Assembly (NCBI GenBank): GCA_020746105.1
Contig: CM036633.1
Span: forward strand, 13,252,501 to 13,316,500
From: Trogon surrucura
Taxonomy: Eukaryota > Chordata > Aves > Trogoniformes > Trogonidae
Direction of reading: 5' to 3'
DNA length: 64,000 bases
Shown here: one piece after another, positions 9,407 to 48,300 of the stretch
Layout of the letters: each line of letters opens with the position of its first letter
Position numbering within the stretch: position 1 is the first letter of the stretch
Made by a program: the position numbers and the translations under genes
Notes under the pieces: model-generated
Told to the model about the DNA's origin: nothing
Seen by the model: the letters and a program-made list of their open reading frames with translations, nothing else
Database searches by the model: none

Positions 9407-12400
9407 GTAGTAAAAGTTCCTTTGCATATTTAAAGCAAAAGAGAAGGTGCATAGGGAATGGAAAGAGCAGGGGGTAGTGATGGGATTGTCCTAGGGACGG
9501 ATGCTCTGCAAGCGGCTGGTTGCGTGGGCTCAGGGTGTATGCACAGGACACAACCCACCCTCATGCTCCCAGATCTCGAAGCAGATGAAAAATGATGCAA
9601 ACCCAGAGCAGCAAGTCCACTGCAGGGGCAGATCCTGCCCACAGACTGGCAGAGCCATGTACTGGCTCTGGTTCTTAGCAGGCTCTGCACCACCCTCGCA
9701 GCCTCCAAGGCACCTCTTGGTCATGATTTCCAATGGCTGCTGTATGCCAGGGTCTGTCCAGGCAGACCAGCTGCAATTAAGGTGCTATTAAGTTTTCAAA
9801 AGTACGGGGCAAGATTCTTTTTTATCTCATTGCCAAAACCTCAAGCATCTTCACTGAAGGCTGACACATTCTGGTAATTTCTACAGTGTTCAGTACAACC
9901 TTCATTCCTAAACAGATGCTTTGTGGTGGCAATCCCCAGAAGAAAACCCCTTGAACCTCAAAGCTGGTAAACTCAAAGCGAACAAACAAAACCTCTCTAA
10001 TTTTCTTGACCTCCGGGTGATCTCACTCTCTCCACGCCTGCAGGTGACCTTGCTTCTTAACTCTGGACACTAATTTCTCACATCATGTCTCTTCCAGGTA
10101 CTTTCTTAATCCTGATACTCAGTTTGGAGACTTCCTGCAAGCACAGTGCCTGGAGGGTCAGTGTGCCCATGCTGCCCAATCCTCATGCCATGACGAGGTG
10201 TGTCCCATTGCACAGAGGTGCTGATGGCAGCGGCAGCTTCACGCATGTTCCTGAAGGTTCATAGAAGCAGCACCTCGCTCCTCATCAAAGGACGGCCGTC
10301 TCAGGACAGAGGCACCAGTGCTGTCCCTGAGGTGGGATGTCCAGGCAGCAGAAGACTCATGCCCAGGGAGTTGTGAGGTGAGGGGATCCAGTGCTGACCC
10401 CATCCCAAGCCCCACAGGGGCATGTGCCCTCTCCTTGCTGACACTGAGGGGTGCATGGAAAGCCATGCTGTGATGGCAGCTGCTGTTTCTCTTGCTCTGG
10501 TGGGACAGGGCCTGTGGGGTTTGCTTTGGAGGGAGCCTTGCGTGGCCAGGCCGAGCCAGAGGGACGCTGTGGGGCTTGCAGCGCTGGCCTGTCACCTCCG
10601 CCTCTCTCCCTCTAAGCAGACATTCTCACTCGATGGAAATATGCCTGAAATAGCCCCACTGCAGATTGTCTTTATCTAATCAGCCTCCTTCGCACTCCCC
10701 TCCAGTGCATTTCACGGAGCTGATAGCGGTGACATGTTAAGTGTGGAAACCTCTAGCGAACTGCCCGACACGTAGAGTAATTCTCCTTCCTGCCGCTTAT
10801 CAGAGCCTGCTAATGGGAAACATTCCTCCTGGGGGTCAGGGAGCAGCTGGGGGATTTCTCCGGAGAGGATGGGTGAGCCCCTGGCACCCTCCTGACTCTC
10901 CAGGGCTGGGTGGGAGCTGATCTGACCGCAAAATGCTAATCGAAGGGGCAGCTCTGTGGTCTGATGCTGGTGGTCTCCTGTCCCATGGGGAAAGGCTTAT
11001 CCAGCCCTTGGGGGTACAGCAGAGGAGCCCCATCCTCTTCCATCATATTGTGGGGCACCAACATTAAGCACAGAGCTATGGGAGGAAGAACAGGGATGCC
11101 TCAATGGTCTAAGAGATGCTCCCACTGCTGAGGGTGGTCATGCAGGGCTGGTGGGACATTTGGGAGACTGTTGCTTTGGGCAATAGCCACCTAAGACAAA
11201 CCCCCCTCCACTCAGGTTAAAGCCATGGGCTCCTTGTGCCTGTGGGAGTCTGTGGGAGGTACGTAGGAGCTCTCTGTAATCACTGCCCCAGCGAGGATGC
11301 CCCACGACACGTGTCTGAGCAGGGCACAGCTCAGGCCTTGCCAGCAATATGAGGATGAGCTTCCTACCACCCTGAAAACCACATCACAAACACCAGCGCC
11401 AAAAATGCCCGAACCCAGCGGAAGTACACTTCAGCAGCTGCTGCGGTGACCATTCCACATTTCCCCTTCTACAGATCTGCGCAGCCTTTGATGGACCCTG
11501 CTGGAACCTCTTCAAAGAAGGAGAGAAACTAGGGCGAGCAGAAGGAACTGCAGAAGGAGTCTCCGAAAATAAAATCGCTTTAAAGATAAGGCCGGGGAGG
11601 GGGTGAGCAGAGCGCGGGGCGAGTACATGCCCTGAGAAGAATGTGTGAGGCTGGGCCAGCTGGTAGGTTCGGGCCAAGAGATCGTCCCACTGCCAGGGTG
11701 CTCATGGCAAAGGTACTTGGCACCGGACCCACCAAAGGCCTTGAGTCTCTCCAGGATGTGGGTGGAAACCTGACTCTGAGCCGAGGACAGAAAGGCAGAC
11801 CACCAGAGTAACCTCAAAGAGACCTGTGGTCCACCAGTGCCTGTGGCTCTTCAGGGCACTGAAACTGCCATCTCAGCAAGACTGAGGACCACTGTCACGC
11901 CACGGTCAAGAGAGATCTCAGGACTAGTGTCCCCCTGAGCTGCAGTAAACGTATCCGTGGAGTCCAGCTCTACACCAGCTGCTGCCAAATCCCAATGAGG
12001 ACCTGAGCTGCTGAACACCAGCCTGGCTGAGACGCTACCAACATGAGACATGGAAATGGGGGCTTGCACTCAGTTTTATCCTTACGTGCTCAAGGTCACC
12101 TTGTTTGTGCTACAGGCTCCCCTCCATGGGAATGTTTAAATTCACGGCACCATGCAAACCCCTTACATTGCACCACGCAGCCAATGAAGGCGACATCAAC
12201 CCATCCTTGAGCCCAGACATCCTCTCTGCTGAAGCTCAAGTCACAGGGGACAGGTCTGAAGTCCTCCTCCATCCCATGCATCTCCCAGACTTCACTCCAA
12301 AGCAGGCTGGGAGGGCAGAGGACCCTCTGTCAGGAAATGTGGAGCGGACAGCACTGGGAACCTGAGCTCACAGCGTGTAGCAGCAAATCGTGCCTGTGTG

Positions 12401-12555
12401 CTGGATAGAAGGACTGACCACTGCTGCAGCTTCAGCAGAAACCCCCTCAGGACTTGGCTTAGGTTTGTGGCAGGTCCTGAGGCTGCAAAAATCTCTCTGC
12501 AAACTGGGCTGTGTGCCCAGGCTAAAGCCACATGCCCTGAGCAGCTCCCGGTGCT
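9407..12555. other. Intergenic, no gene seen
   Basis: Unique-looking sequence of mixed composition. The only structured patch I notice is the GATA/M-CAT motif cluster near 10.67-10.83 kb, described separately. No exon with paired splice sites and family similarity is present. Confidence 0.5.
10672..10827. promoter_or_regulatory. Candidate cardiac/muscle element (GATA and M-CAT motifs)
   Basis: Within 156 bp: TTATCT at 10672-10677, TGATAG at 10721-10726, CTTATCAG at 10796-10803, CTAATG near 10810 and a perfect M-CAT/TEAD site CATTCCT at 10821-10827. This is the motif mix of heart and slow-muscle enhancers; function is inferred from motif density only. Confidence 0.3.
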
Positions 12556-12733
12556 GCTATTCTGGCCATGGCAAAGGCCACACCACATCCAGCCTGGGCA
12601 CAACCCTGTGCAGCTGATCCTTAATCACCCTGTGCCTCAGTTTCCCTTACTCTCAGAAGGATACAACAAGCCCAAGTTACTTTGGGGTGTGAGGGGTACT
12701 GAATGGGGAATAGCAAAACCCTGCAGCCATGAA
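12556..12733 (+). repeat. 178 bp dispersed direct repeat, copy 2
   Basis: Second copy, same orientation, 3.3 kb downstream of copy 1, about 98 percent identical by eye. Differences include CACAACCC for CACAGCCC and GGTACTG for GGTAATG. It is either a recent local duplication or two members of an unnamed repeat family. Confidence 0.9.
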
Positions 12734-14010
12734 CCCTGGTTCTCTGGGTTCCTCACTGAGATTATTTCTAATTTATGATGTCTCCAGGATGTGACCATGC
12801 AACTAGGAAACCACGGGGTGGTTTGACACTGAGACACTCCCAGCTGCAGAGAGGACTGGCTGTGTTCCTGAGGGGCTGAGCACTGGTAGCCCACCCTGGT
12901 GGGGTATCCCATCCCGACTGAAATCGTCAGCCCCTTTGCTCTGGGGAATGTGCATACTGGTCCTGCCCTTGATGCCCTAGCCTGGTGTGGGCAGAAGGGA
13001 GATGGGGTGCAAAAAAGCATCCACCCCTGCCTTGCTTTTTAAATGCACTGATGCAAAGGCAAAGAATGAAGGAGCACTTGATGGGCAGGCATGAGGGTCC
13101 TTTGGAGAGGCAGCAACATGGCCAGCTCAAATGGTAGAAACCTCACTACATGTTGGATGCCAGCAATTAAAGTGGCATTTCCTTGAGCCTGGCACAGAAA
13201 TCCCTGTGGCATGGCCATGGGTCTGGCTGGACCTCATGGTGGTGCTGCCAGGAGGGAGGTCTGAGCTGCAACCACAGCGTTGTACATGGTGGTTTTGGTA
13301 CTGTCCAGGTGAAACAGTGTGGAGGAAACCCAGAAATCCCTCCGTAGAGACATCCTTCATCTGATCTAACCATAAGCCACATTCCTACAGCAAGGAGAAG
13401 GACCTGGGGGGTTACTGCTGGGCAAAGCTTGCCAAAAGCAGAGCCCATCTACAACTTGGAGGCAGAGTGGGGGACTCGAGCCCCCCTGCCCAGCAGTGTG
13501 CCTGCCCTGGGGGGCTGCCCTGGGGCTGCTGCACTTCAGGGTAGCACCGGCTTCCTCTGACAAAACTGTTGAATTTCGTGCATATAATCAGGAAAGTAAA
13601 TTCTGGTGTTGGTCGTGGTTGGTGTTAAATGGGCAGCGGGTAGTGTGCCTGGGGAAACAAGCTGAGCCCTTTGAGAAACAGACAACGGGGTAGCAGAGAC
13701 CAAGCCCTGAGGTCCCTTCCCAGTCCTCTGCTCCAGGGAAGTCTGTCCAGGGAGAGAGAAACTGAATTGGAGCTGAGTGAGAGGTTGGGATAGCCCAGTT
13801 CAGAAAGCCAGTGCTTGCATGCATCCCTCCAGGCCACAGCTTTCCTGCTGAGGTGCAGAGAAGAAGCAGGAGGACCGACTGCTCAGGTGCAGGAGGAAAT
13901 GGAGAAGCTCTCACTTCTCTGCTCCTCGCGGGAGCAGGCAGCACAAGCAGGCTTGGAGCTGTGCTGCCTCCCCGAGCTGGAGTCCCTCGCTCTGCCTTTG
14001 TACTCGCCTG
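12734..14010. other. MYH7B upstream flank, no gene seen
   Basis: No coding exon or repeat recognised. This is the distal 5' flank of MYH7B. Confidence 0.5.
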
Positions 14011-14016
14011 ACAATA

Positions 14017-14214
14017 CAGGAATAAAAATAACCAGGCTGCATCTGCAGAGAGATAAAAGTGAAGTTTGCCTTTTGTGTCTCTCCGGGCAGTGGGACAGCA
14101 GCACCAATGGAGCTGTGTGGACATGACACATGGGAATTTCTGACATATCTTTTCCCACTCTGACCTTGACAGACACAATAAAAAGGGGCTTTGCTGCGCA
14201 CACACAGCCACTCA
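14017..14214 (+). promoter_or_regulatory. MYH7B: MYH7B proximal promoter
   Basis: In order: MEF2-like AATAAAAATAA (14021-14031, one mismatch), E-box CATCTG (14040-14045), GATA (AGATAAAAG near 14050), CCAAT (near 14104), NFAT-like TTTTCC (14150-14155), TATA-like AATAAAAAGG (14177-14186) and an initiator-like TCAGTCC with A at 14214. The avian slow myosin heavy chain 2 promoter, which I take to be this gene, is known to respond to MEF2 and NFAT; the motif set fits. The start site itself is inferred. Confidence 0.55.
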
Positions 14215-14228
14215 GTCCTATCGCCAAG
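14205..14228 (+). other. MYH7B: MYH7B 5' untranslated exon (probable)
   Basis: A short segment downstream of the TATA-like box ends in a good donor (CCAAG then GTTAGT at 14229). Sarcomeric myosin genes usually begin with short noncoding exons. The 5' edge is uncertain and a second noncoding exon before 14970 cannot be excluded. Acceptors at 14969 and 14976 would lead to the first coding exon. Confidence 0.4.
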
Positions 14229-15028
14229 GTTAGTAGGAAAGAGCATGTCTGTGTGCGCGCTTGTCCTCTGCTACTAACCCGCTTCACCTCGGCAGGGTGG
14301 ATGTTCCCGCAGGACAGGGGCTGGCTCTGGCAGCACAGGGGAGGGTGGAATAACCCTGGATTGAGAGCATTTTCTGCTAAGGTCTGCGCGCTTTGCCAAG
14401 TCGCTGACTACCAGCAGTGGCTACACTCGGACCACCGCGGCGTTTCAGAGCTCCACCGTGTTAGGTGGATATTAGAAAGCACCGTCGTAAAAGCGCTTTT
14501 TCCAAGCAGCTGTCACGGCGGTCTTCTAGAAGGGGTCTTCACTGGCATAATACCTCCAGTCTTGCTTTTATCTTCCTGCAATATTGCTCTGCAAAACAGA
14601 CTCGAGTTGTTACAGAGGTTTTGTGCAGGGCACCAGGTCTGGGTTTAGCCAAGTTTATCAAGAAAAGGGGTGTCACTAACAATCTCTGGTGACGCCTAAA
14701 ATGTGAACGTGGATTTTGACACCAAAAGCGATGCCGGCTCACTCAGCTGGGACTTGCAGTGCAGGGCTGATAGCAGCAGAAGGGAAAGTGTTCAGTAATT
14801 GTCTTGTTATTATAGTTATTATAGTTATTATTAGCTGGTATTGTTGTCGCTCTCTTCTCTCACTCTCTCAAATTAAAAGTGCGTTTAGGGACTGTGTTGC
14901 TCTTGTTGAGCAGCCCAGCAGCAGCTGCTTTCCCCATGCACTGACTCCTTGTCCCTTCCCTCCTTTCAGCCTTCAGGTGTATTTTGCTCTTCCTTCGCTG
15001 CTGCCAAGTCTTCCTCCAAGCGGGCAAG

Positions 15029-42075
<27,047 letters not shown>

Positions 42076-42195
42076 TAGCAGCCCAGCTGCCTGCCCTGCC
42101 CTGTCCCTGACTGCCCGCTGTAGGTTGGAGGCAAAGAGCTGCACGTCCTTGCCAGCTTTGTACTGTGTGAATAAATGTAGATCTGCCAGGACTTG
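42076..42195 (+). other. MYH7B: MYH7B 3' UTR and poly(A) signal
   Basis: The stop is followed by about 120 bp of UTR. AATAAA is at 42170-42175, with a GT-rich stretch (CTTGCTCTGTTCTGTCATGG) just after 42190, giving an expected cleavage site near 42190. Confidence 0.75.
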
Positions 42196-42600
42196 CTCTG
42201 TTCTGTCATGGGGTAACCAGGTCTTTGCTTTGCTGCTGGAGGGGTGTGTGTGTGGGTGAGACACACTGGGGTCTTGGGGGACATCTTTCACAGCCAGGCA
42301 GGTACAGGACAGAGGCACAGGTCCTCCCCTCCCTGCTCTACTGCCCCGGCTGGCTCCAGGCGCCTTTTGGGAGAAGAGCCCTTTCCTTATCCATCCCCAC
42401 CAAAACTTCTGCAGGAGAATGGAGGGGCGATGCAGGGCAGGGGGGTGAGGGTGGAGGGCAGGACCAACATCCCCAAAACCGTCACTCCTGGGGCGAACAT
42501 AAAAAACCCTTAAGCCCAGCCCTGCAGGGCAGGGGGAGGGTTGTGACATCTTTGGCAAAGGGACTGCAAAGAATTACATCTCGACTTGTTTCTTTCGAAC
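42196..42600. other. Gap between convergent genes
   Basis: About 400 bp between the MYH7B cleavage site and the most distal possible TRPC4AP poly(A) site. No feature is recognised. Confidence 0.5.
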
Positions 42601-42607
42601 AGATTTC

Positions 42608-45237
42608 TTTATTAGTTTCCATTTAATACGTTTACTTGCAATTAGTAAATTGGCATTAATGTGGGCAGCATGAACCTCAGCACTCCACGGGGATAGTGCA
42701 GACTTCCAGAAGCGGTGGTTAGTGACAGGGGTCCCACCTCCCACCCCAGCCCAGCGACCTCCACTAAAGCCAGCGAGCTCTCCCTGGCACCACGCAGCAC
42801 CCTGGCACCCCCTGCTCTCCAGAAATGCAACAAAACAAGGGTGAAGGACAGAGCTGTCTGGTCCCTCTCACAAATTGAGGCATCTGGCATGGACACAGGA
42901 CCCTGGCCCGCAGTTAAAGTTTGCCTGTGTCCCCCTCTGCCCCTGTCCCCCACTGGCAGGGCCTTTTCTCAGAGACCAGTGCACTCCCTCCTTGGAGGAG
43001 CTGCCGTGGGTTTTTCTCCTGTGCCCTTCTCTGCTGCCACCACCGCAGCCTCCTGTGTCAGCCTGGGGGGCAAAAGCAAAGCCAAGCTGCCTCTAGCAGG
43101 TGAAAACCCAAAAGTTTCCGTGCTCCTGCACCAGGAAGGAGCCCCAGGAGCCCAAAGGGAGGGGGGCGAGAGCGCAGCTCAGCCCCACAGCCAAGGACAG
43201 GGTGACTCAGCCCTTTGCTGTACGTTACAGAAATACAGAGACGTGAACGAGACTCTGCAGGGTCGTAGCAGCAATGGTTGGATGCATCAATTAACTAGAC
43301 TAGGGAAAAGGCATCCCTGAACTGAAACGCCTTGTTTTTTTTTAATTTGAAGCATTTATTTTAAGTGTACATCTATTACAGTTAAGAAGAAGCAAAGATA
43401 CACCAAGAACACAAATACCCAAGAACAAAAAAAAGTACAGATGAGAAAGAAATCGGCTCAGGGGAGGGAGAGGGCAGGGTGGGGGTGACCTGACAGAGTC
43501 GCAGCTGCTGTAGCGAGGAGCTCCCCGAGCCAAGGGGTGCGACCGGGGTCCCCTCACTGGAGCAGGGCAGAGCCCGCCGAGGGGCTTCAGCCATGAGGAC
43601 TTCAGGACATGAGGATCCCTGGGAGCTCCTGCGAGGCTCCGGGTTTACACACAAGCTCAGCAGCTCTGACCGCCCCGCAAAGCAGTGCCTGCGAGTCCGC
43701 AGCAGGACACCCAAGTGAGAGAGAAGCGAGAGGAGAAGGGTGACTTTTGGAGAGGCAAGTCCTGCAGCCAGGCCTGGAAGCCTCTGTCGCTCATCCAGGC
43801 CCCGGCGCAGGGAGCCTCCGAGCGGGTTTCATCCTGCTGCCACCGATTCAGAGATGAAGCGCTACAGCTCTGTGACACCCTCGCCCCCCGGTCCCTCTGC
43901 AGAGCCTGCACAGAGCTGGAGTCAAGTCATCGCAGCAAATAAGTTAAGAAAACTTTAAAAAAAATGCAGATGCACATATTAAAGAAAACTCAGTTTCATT
44001 TAGCTGGAGCCGCTACACTTAAAACACGGTGGCTCAGGCCTTCGGGGTGTTTTTCGTTCCTGGGAATCTGTCTTGGAGCAACACAATTAACGTTGGGCGA
44101 GCAGGCAGGGCAGGTGCAGGTTTGGCACTGAGGACGGCCAGAACCCAACTCCCCCTTTCCCAACATATCCTGCAAAGGTACTTTCGACCAGGAGTGTTTA
44201 TTCCCACCATTTAACACATTCTGATTAAAAGAGATCCAGGAATAAAAAAACTGACATCTCCAGTAAATATTGCACTTCAAGATTAATGTGTGTGTTGATA
44301 TTAAGGACTGAAAGCAGAGACTGACATTAGACCTCCAGGCAGAGCAGGTTAGCATCAAGAGTAATGGTCCTGAAAAGGATTTTAAAACCAGATTAGTTAC
44401 CCAAGAAGGGAGAAGCCGCAAGTTTAAAAAATTAGTACACTTTAATGCTAGTGCTCCGTGAAAAAGCCAACCGCTGTTGCAATTCCATCGCTGCCGAAAC
44501 GTCTCTGTTCTCCGCAGCGCTGTGAAATGCCTTCAGATGGGAAGGCTCTGCAGGAAAGACAGCAGGAGCAGAGGTTCTTCTAATGCACAGGGCAGATTTA
44601 GTACCAAATGATCCAAAAGTAGATGGCAAAGAGGTGACTGGAGCTAGGGCTCTCAGGAATTAAAAGCACACTCACGCACACACACGCTCTAACCAACCCT
44701 AAACCCCCGATTCCAAACCCCAACAGAAGAGTTCCACCCGCAGGGAGTCCTCGAGGTGGCTCTGCACCCGGTTGGTGTGGCAGGGTCCCAGTTAGACCAG
44801 CTCCTTGGACCTCACATCTGGAGGGCAATTTCTGTGCTTTTTGACTCGCTAATTCCGGTAGCCATGAAAGAGAGCCACAACTCAACTGGCACATACAGAG
44901 TACCCCCATCTGTCAGCAAAAAAAAAAAAATCTCTGGGAGGAAAAAAAAAAAAAAAATAAAATTAAGAGGCTGCTTTTCGCAGGTGACTATTTTTATCCC
45001 AGAACAACTGGAAGATACACATCCCTGAATGTGTTGCCCAGAGAGCTTTCAAAGTCTCATCCGTCAAGAGATCAGAGCCGGGGACCGGGAGGGGGCCGGG
45101 GTTTTCACGATGCGGTAACGCTCCACGGTTCCAAAGCCGCACGCACACGCACACACACACTACACAGCGTATCCCTGAAAATCCACGGGCTGCGAGGTAC
45201 CCTCCAAGCGCTGTCCATCGGAAGCCAGAGCGAAGAA
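42608..45237 (-). other. TRPC4AP: TRPC4AP 3' UTR with three candidate poly(A) signals
   Basis: On the minus strand AATAAA occurs at 44197-44202, 43355-43360 and 42608-42613 downstream of the TRPC4AP stop. They would give 3' UTRs of roughly 1.05, 1.9 and 2.65 kb. The region is free of coding exons and has A- and T-homopolymers near 44920-44958 and a short (CA)n near 45140. Which signal is used cannot be decided from sequence. Confidence 0.5.
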
Positions 45238-45375
45238 TTACTCCTCAGAAAAGTCTCTGTCAATGTCCATATACGCCTCGTCGATGTAGCTAACTATGGC
45301 ACAGGGGGACGTCCGGTCCGGACTGAGCAGTATAGATACAGTCTCTTTCCAGTAGGTAAAACTAATACAGGAGCT
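45238..45375 (-). CDS. TRPC4AP: TRPC4AP last coding exon
   Basis: 138 bp ending in TAA (45238-45240 on plus). Encodes [20 protein letters not shown], then [17 protein letters not shown], the conserved acidic C-terminus. Confidence 0.96.
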   Translation of the reverse strand, partial: SSCISFTYWKETVSILLSPDRTSPCAIVSYIDEAYMDIDRDFSEE

Positions 45376-48300
45376 CTGTGGGAAGAGACAAAGGGGCCGG
45401 TTAGCGCGGTGTGCGGGCACCAACGTGAAGCAGAAGACGTGGCCTGAAGGTGTTTGGCGCAGAGAACTGCAAATTAGCTTGCATTCAGCCCAGTTTGACC
45501 CCCAGGATTCACCCTTCAGGCCACCCTCCCCGGGGCAGGGAGCAGAAGCGCGGACACCAAACCAGCTGCGCTTCCGACGGCCGCGCTCCCAAGGAGGACA
45601 CACAGCCAATACGCCTGCAGCTTCCTGCCAGCCCACACTGCTCAGTGCGGCTTCCCCCTCCCACATGGAGACAGAATCACAGAACTGTTGAGGCTGGAAG
45701 TCCAGCCCATGACCCACCACCAGCCCATCGGCCAGACCACGGCACTAAGCGCCACATCCAGCCTCTCCTTAAACACCTCCAGGGACAGACCAGCTCTGGA
45801 GCGGAAAGCTGCAGCGACCTGCCTTGTGGCAGTTTCACTGCTCGCAGAAGGGACCCGACGGGGTAAGAAGGTGTGAAAAGCACTACAGAAAATTACACTG
45901 GGGGGCAGAACTTGCTCCCTTCTTTTCCTTCACCACCTCACTTCCCATTTCTGCTCGGAGACCAGCAAACAGGCATCGCTACGACTCATTCTTGCTAAGT
46001 TAAGAGGCTCACATACATTTTCTAAGCAGGTGCTGTCTTTATCCTTGTTGAGGTAATGCTGTTGCCAGAATCGCAGGAGGCTGTGGAAGTTGTTCAGGAT
46101 GAAGCCTGGATATTTTTCTGTATATTCCATCTGTTGCAAAGTGCGCAGATAAAAAGGTAGCTTCTCTTTCCTTCGAGCCAGCATTAAGATAACTAAACTT
46201 GTGTTCAAACAACTGACGTTTTCCTGAAAGTAAAAACGGCACAGCAGGTCAAATGATTACAAAAATAATTGAGATATCAACTGTACAAACGTGCTCGTGG
46301 CAAACATGCAGAGGAGGTTTTCCTACGTGTATCACGAAAGAAGGGACATGGGTCTCCCAGGAGAAGTCAGGTTCCTCCCTGCTCCCAGCCCAGTTCACCA
46401 CCACACCAAGATAACTGCAAAGTTACTCAGCTCTTTACCTGCGTAAGTGTCTGTACATGAATAATATTAATGAGACGGAAAAGAAAGGACATTCGCATGG
46501 ACATCTGGGACATGTATGACAACAGGCGGCACTCTGACAGGACTTCTGCAACTGCGGCAAGAGGAAAACCACAATTATCAGGTGCTTAAAAGTTCAGACA
46601 CAATGGTCCAAGCAACATGGCTGTAAAAACTGGTGCTCAGACTGTAGCAGCCAACCTGCAGGGTGGCATCTCTCTGTTCACGGTTTTCAAAACCCAGACT
46701 TAAAAATGGCCATTATCACTACCAAAGCCCCCTCCCTAACCCTGTTGGTTCTTTTTTTTTACCTTTAGCATCAGACTGATTCTCGAATCGGTCCAGGGAC
46801 AGCGTAATGCAGCGAACAAACATGTTTGAATCAACCAATGAGCTGTTGATCTGATTTAAAAATATCTGGAACTAGAAAGAAATACTTCTTAGTGTTGTGT
46901 TAAAAAAACAAACAAACAAAAAATCATCCTGCACGAACACTGATAGCTGAGATCAGACAGAACCGCAGAACGTGGGTACTAAAGCCATCGCTCTGTTGGC
47001 ACAAGGGGAACAGGTCAGCGAAGCTGAGAAGATAAAGTTACAAACAGGGTTTAGGGAGTAAGGTAAGAACAAGTGCTCCCCAGATTTTTGACATCAGAAG
47101 GGAACGATTCTCGAAGGTTATTGGAGAAACCACCTTGAATTCTGAGCACAAGCGCTTCCAGAAACAGGAGCTAGGTTTGGAATGCCAAAGCACTCAGGGT
47201 CATTACCTTTTTGTTATCTCTGGCAAGAGTAAGGGGAGATAAACCCTCGCAGGCCTGCTTCACCCAGCCCAAGCCAATACCGGCACCAAGGGCTGACCAA
47301 AGGATCCCTACAGCAAGTGCCCTAAAACCAGTAACAGAACAAGGCCAAAGCCCTGGCACCGCTAAAATCTTTGGAAGCTGTGTCACTTCAACGAGCCCAA
47401 GATTTCATATGCTGTTTGGTTTGAAAGGAGATGAGCGCAGCCGCTGGCCTCTGTAGCTCCGCCAGCTCTGTGTTTTCCTACCATTACTCTGTACAAGCTG
47501 ACAGCACGAGGGAGGAGCACAGCGAGGGGTTCATACAAAATGAGAATTTTAAGAGGTTATACATCGATAAATGGGAAGCACACACCAACTATAAAGCCAG
47601 ACGCTCTAGAATGTGCGAGCTCATTAACCAGGAAACAACCTGAAATTAAATACATCTCTCTTAAATACATCTCTGCTTCTATTCTCCAAGGTCTGCCAGA
47701 CCTAGAAGGAAACGCAGAAATGTTCCAGTAACATAAGCAAGAGTACAAGGTGATTCAAAACCTATCGAACAGCTGATGATGTGTCCACAAAGTGCATGAG
47801 AACATGAAACCACTTTGTACAGAGTTGCCTGTTCTTGATCCACACAAGCAACTAAGTTTTATAAGTAATTACATCAGCTATGACTTCTTCAAATGTCTCC
47901 AGGTTCAAATATCATCAAAGACAGGTCCTTTTGCAGCATCACGTGAGCATTTTAAGACATCTCCGTGAAGAACTCCCCCTGCCAAGCTCCAGTAAAAGAT
48001 TTTTTGGAGCCCATCTCAATGTTCGCAACCATCGTCTTGATTTAAACCCCAGCGACTTCACGGGAAATGTTCTACTTTCTTTGAACCCTGACCTTAGGAC
48101 CTGCCTGATCATGTAACGGGGCAATGTTTGCTCAACAGCCCAGCACTTGCTGACTCAGAGCAGCCAGGAGCACCCCTGAAAACGCGGGCGTACGGAGCAG
48201 CACACGCGCTCGTGAAGAGACTTTGGCAGCTCACTCCTCCTTCGCGTTTACCGTGTGTCGGGCTCAGCGATCAGGCCAAAATCAGCAAACGAATCCGAGT

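Noticed and set aside
43382-43714. Minus-strand open frames between the MYH7B and TRPC4AP stops
   Set aside because: They fall in the probable TRPC4AP 3' UTR, have no family similarity and no splice context.
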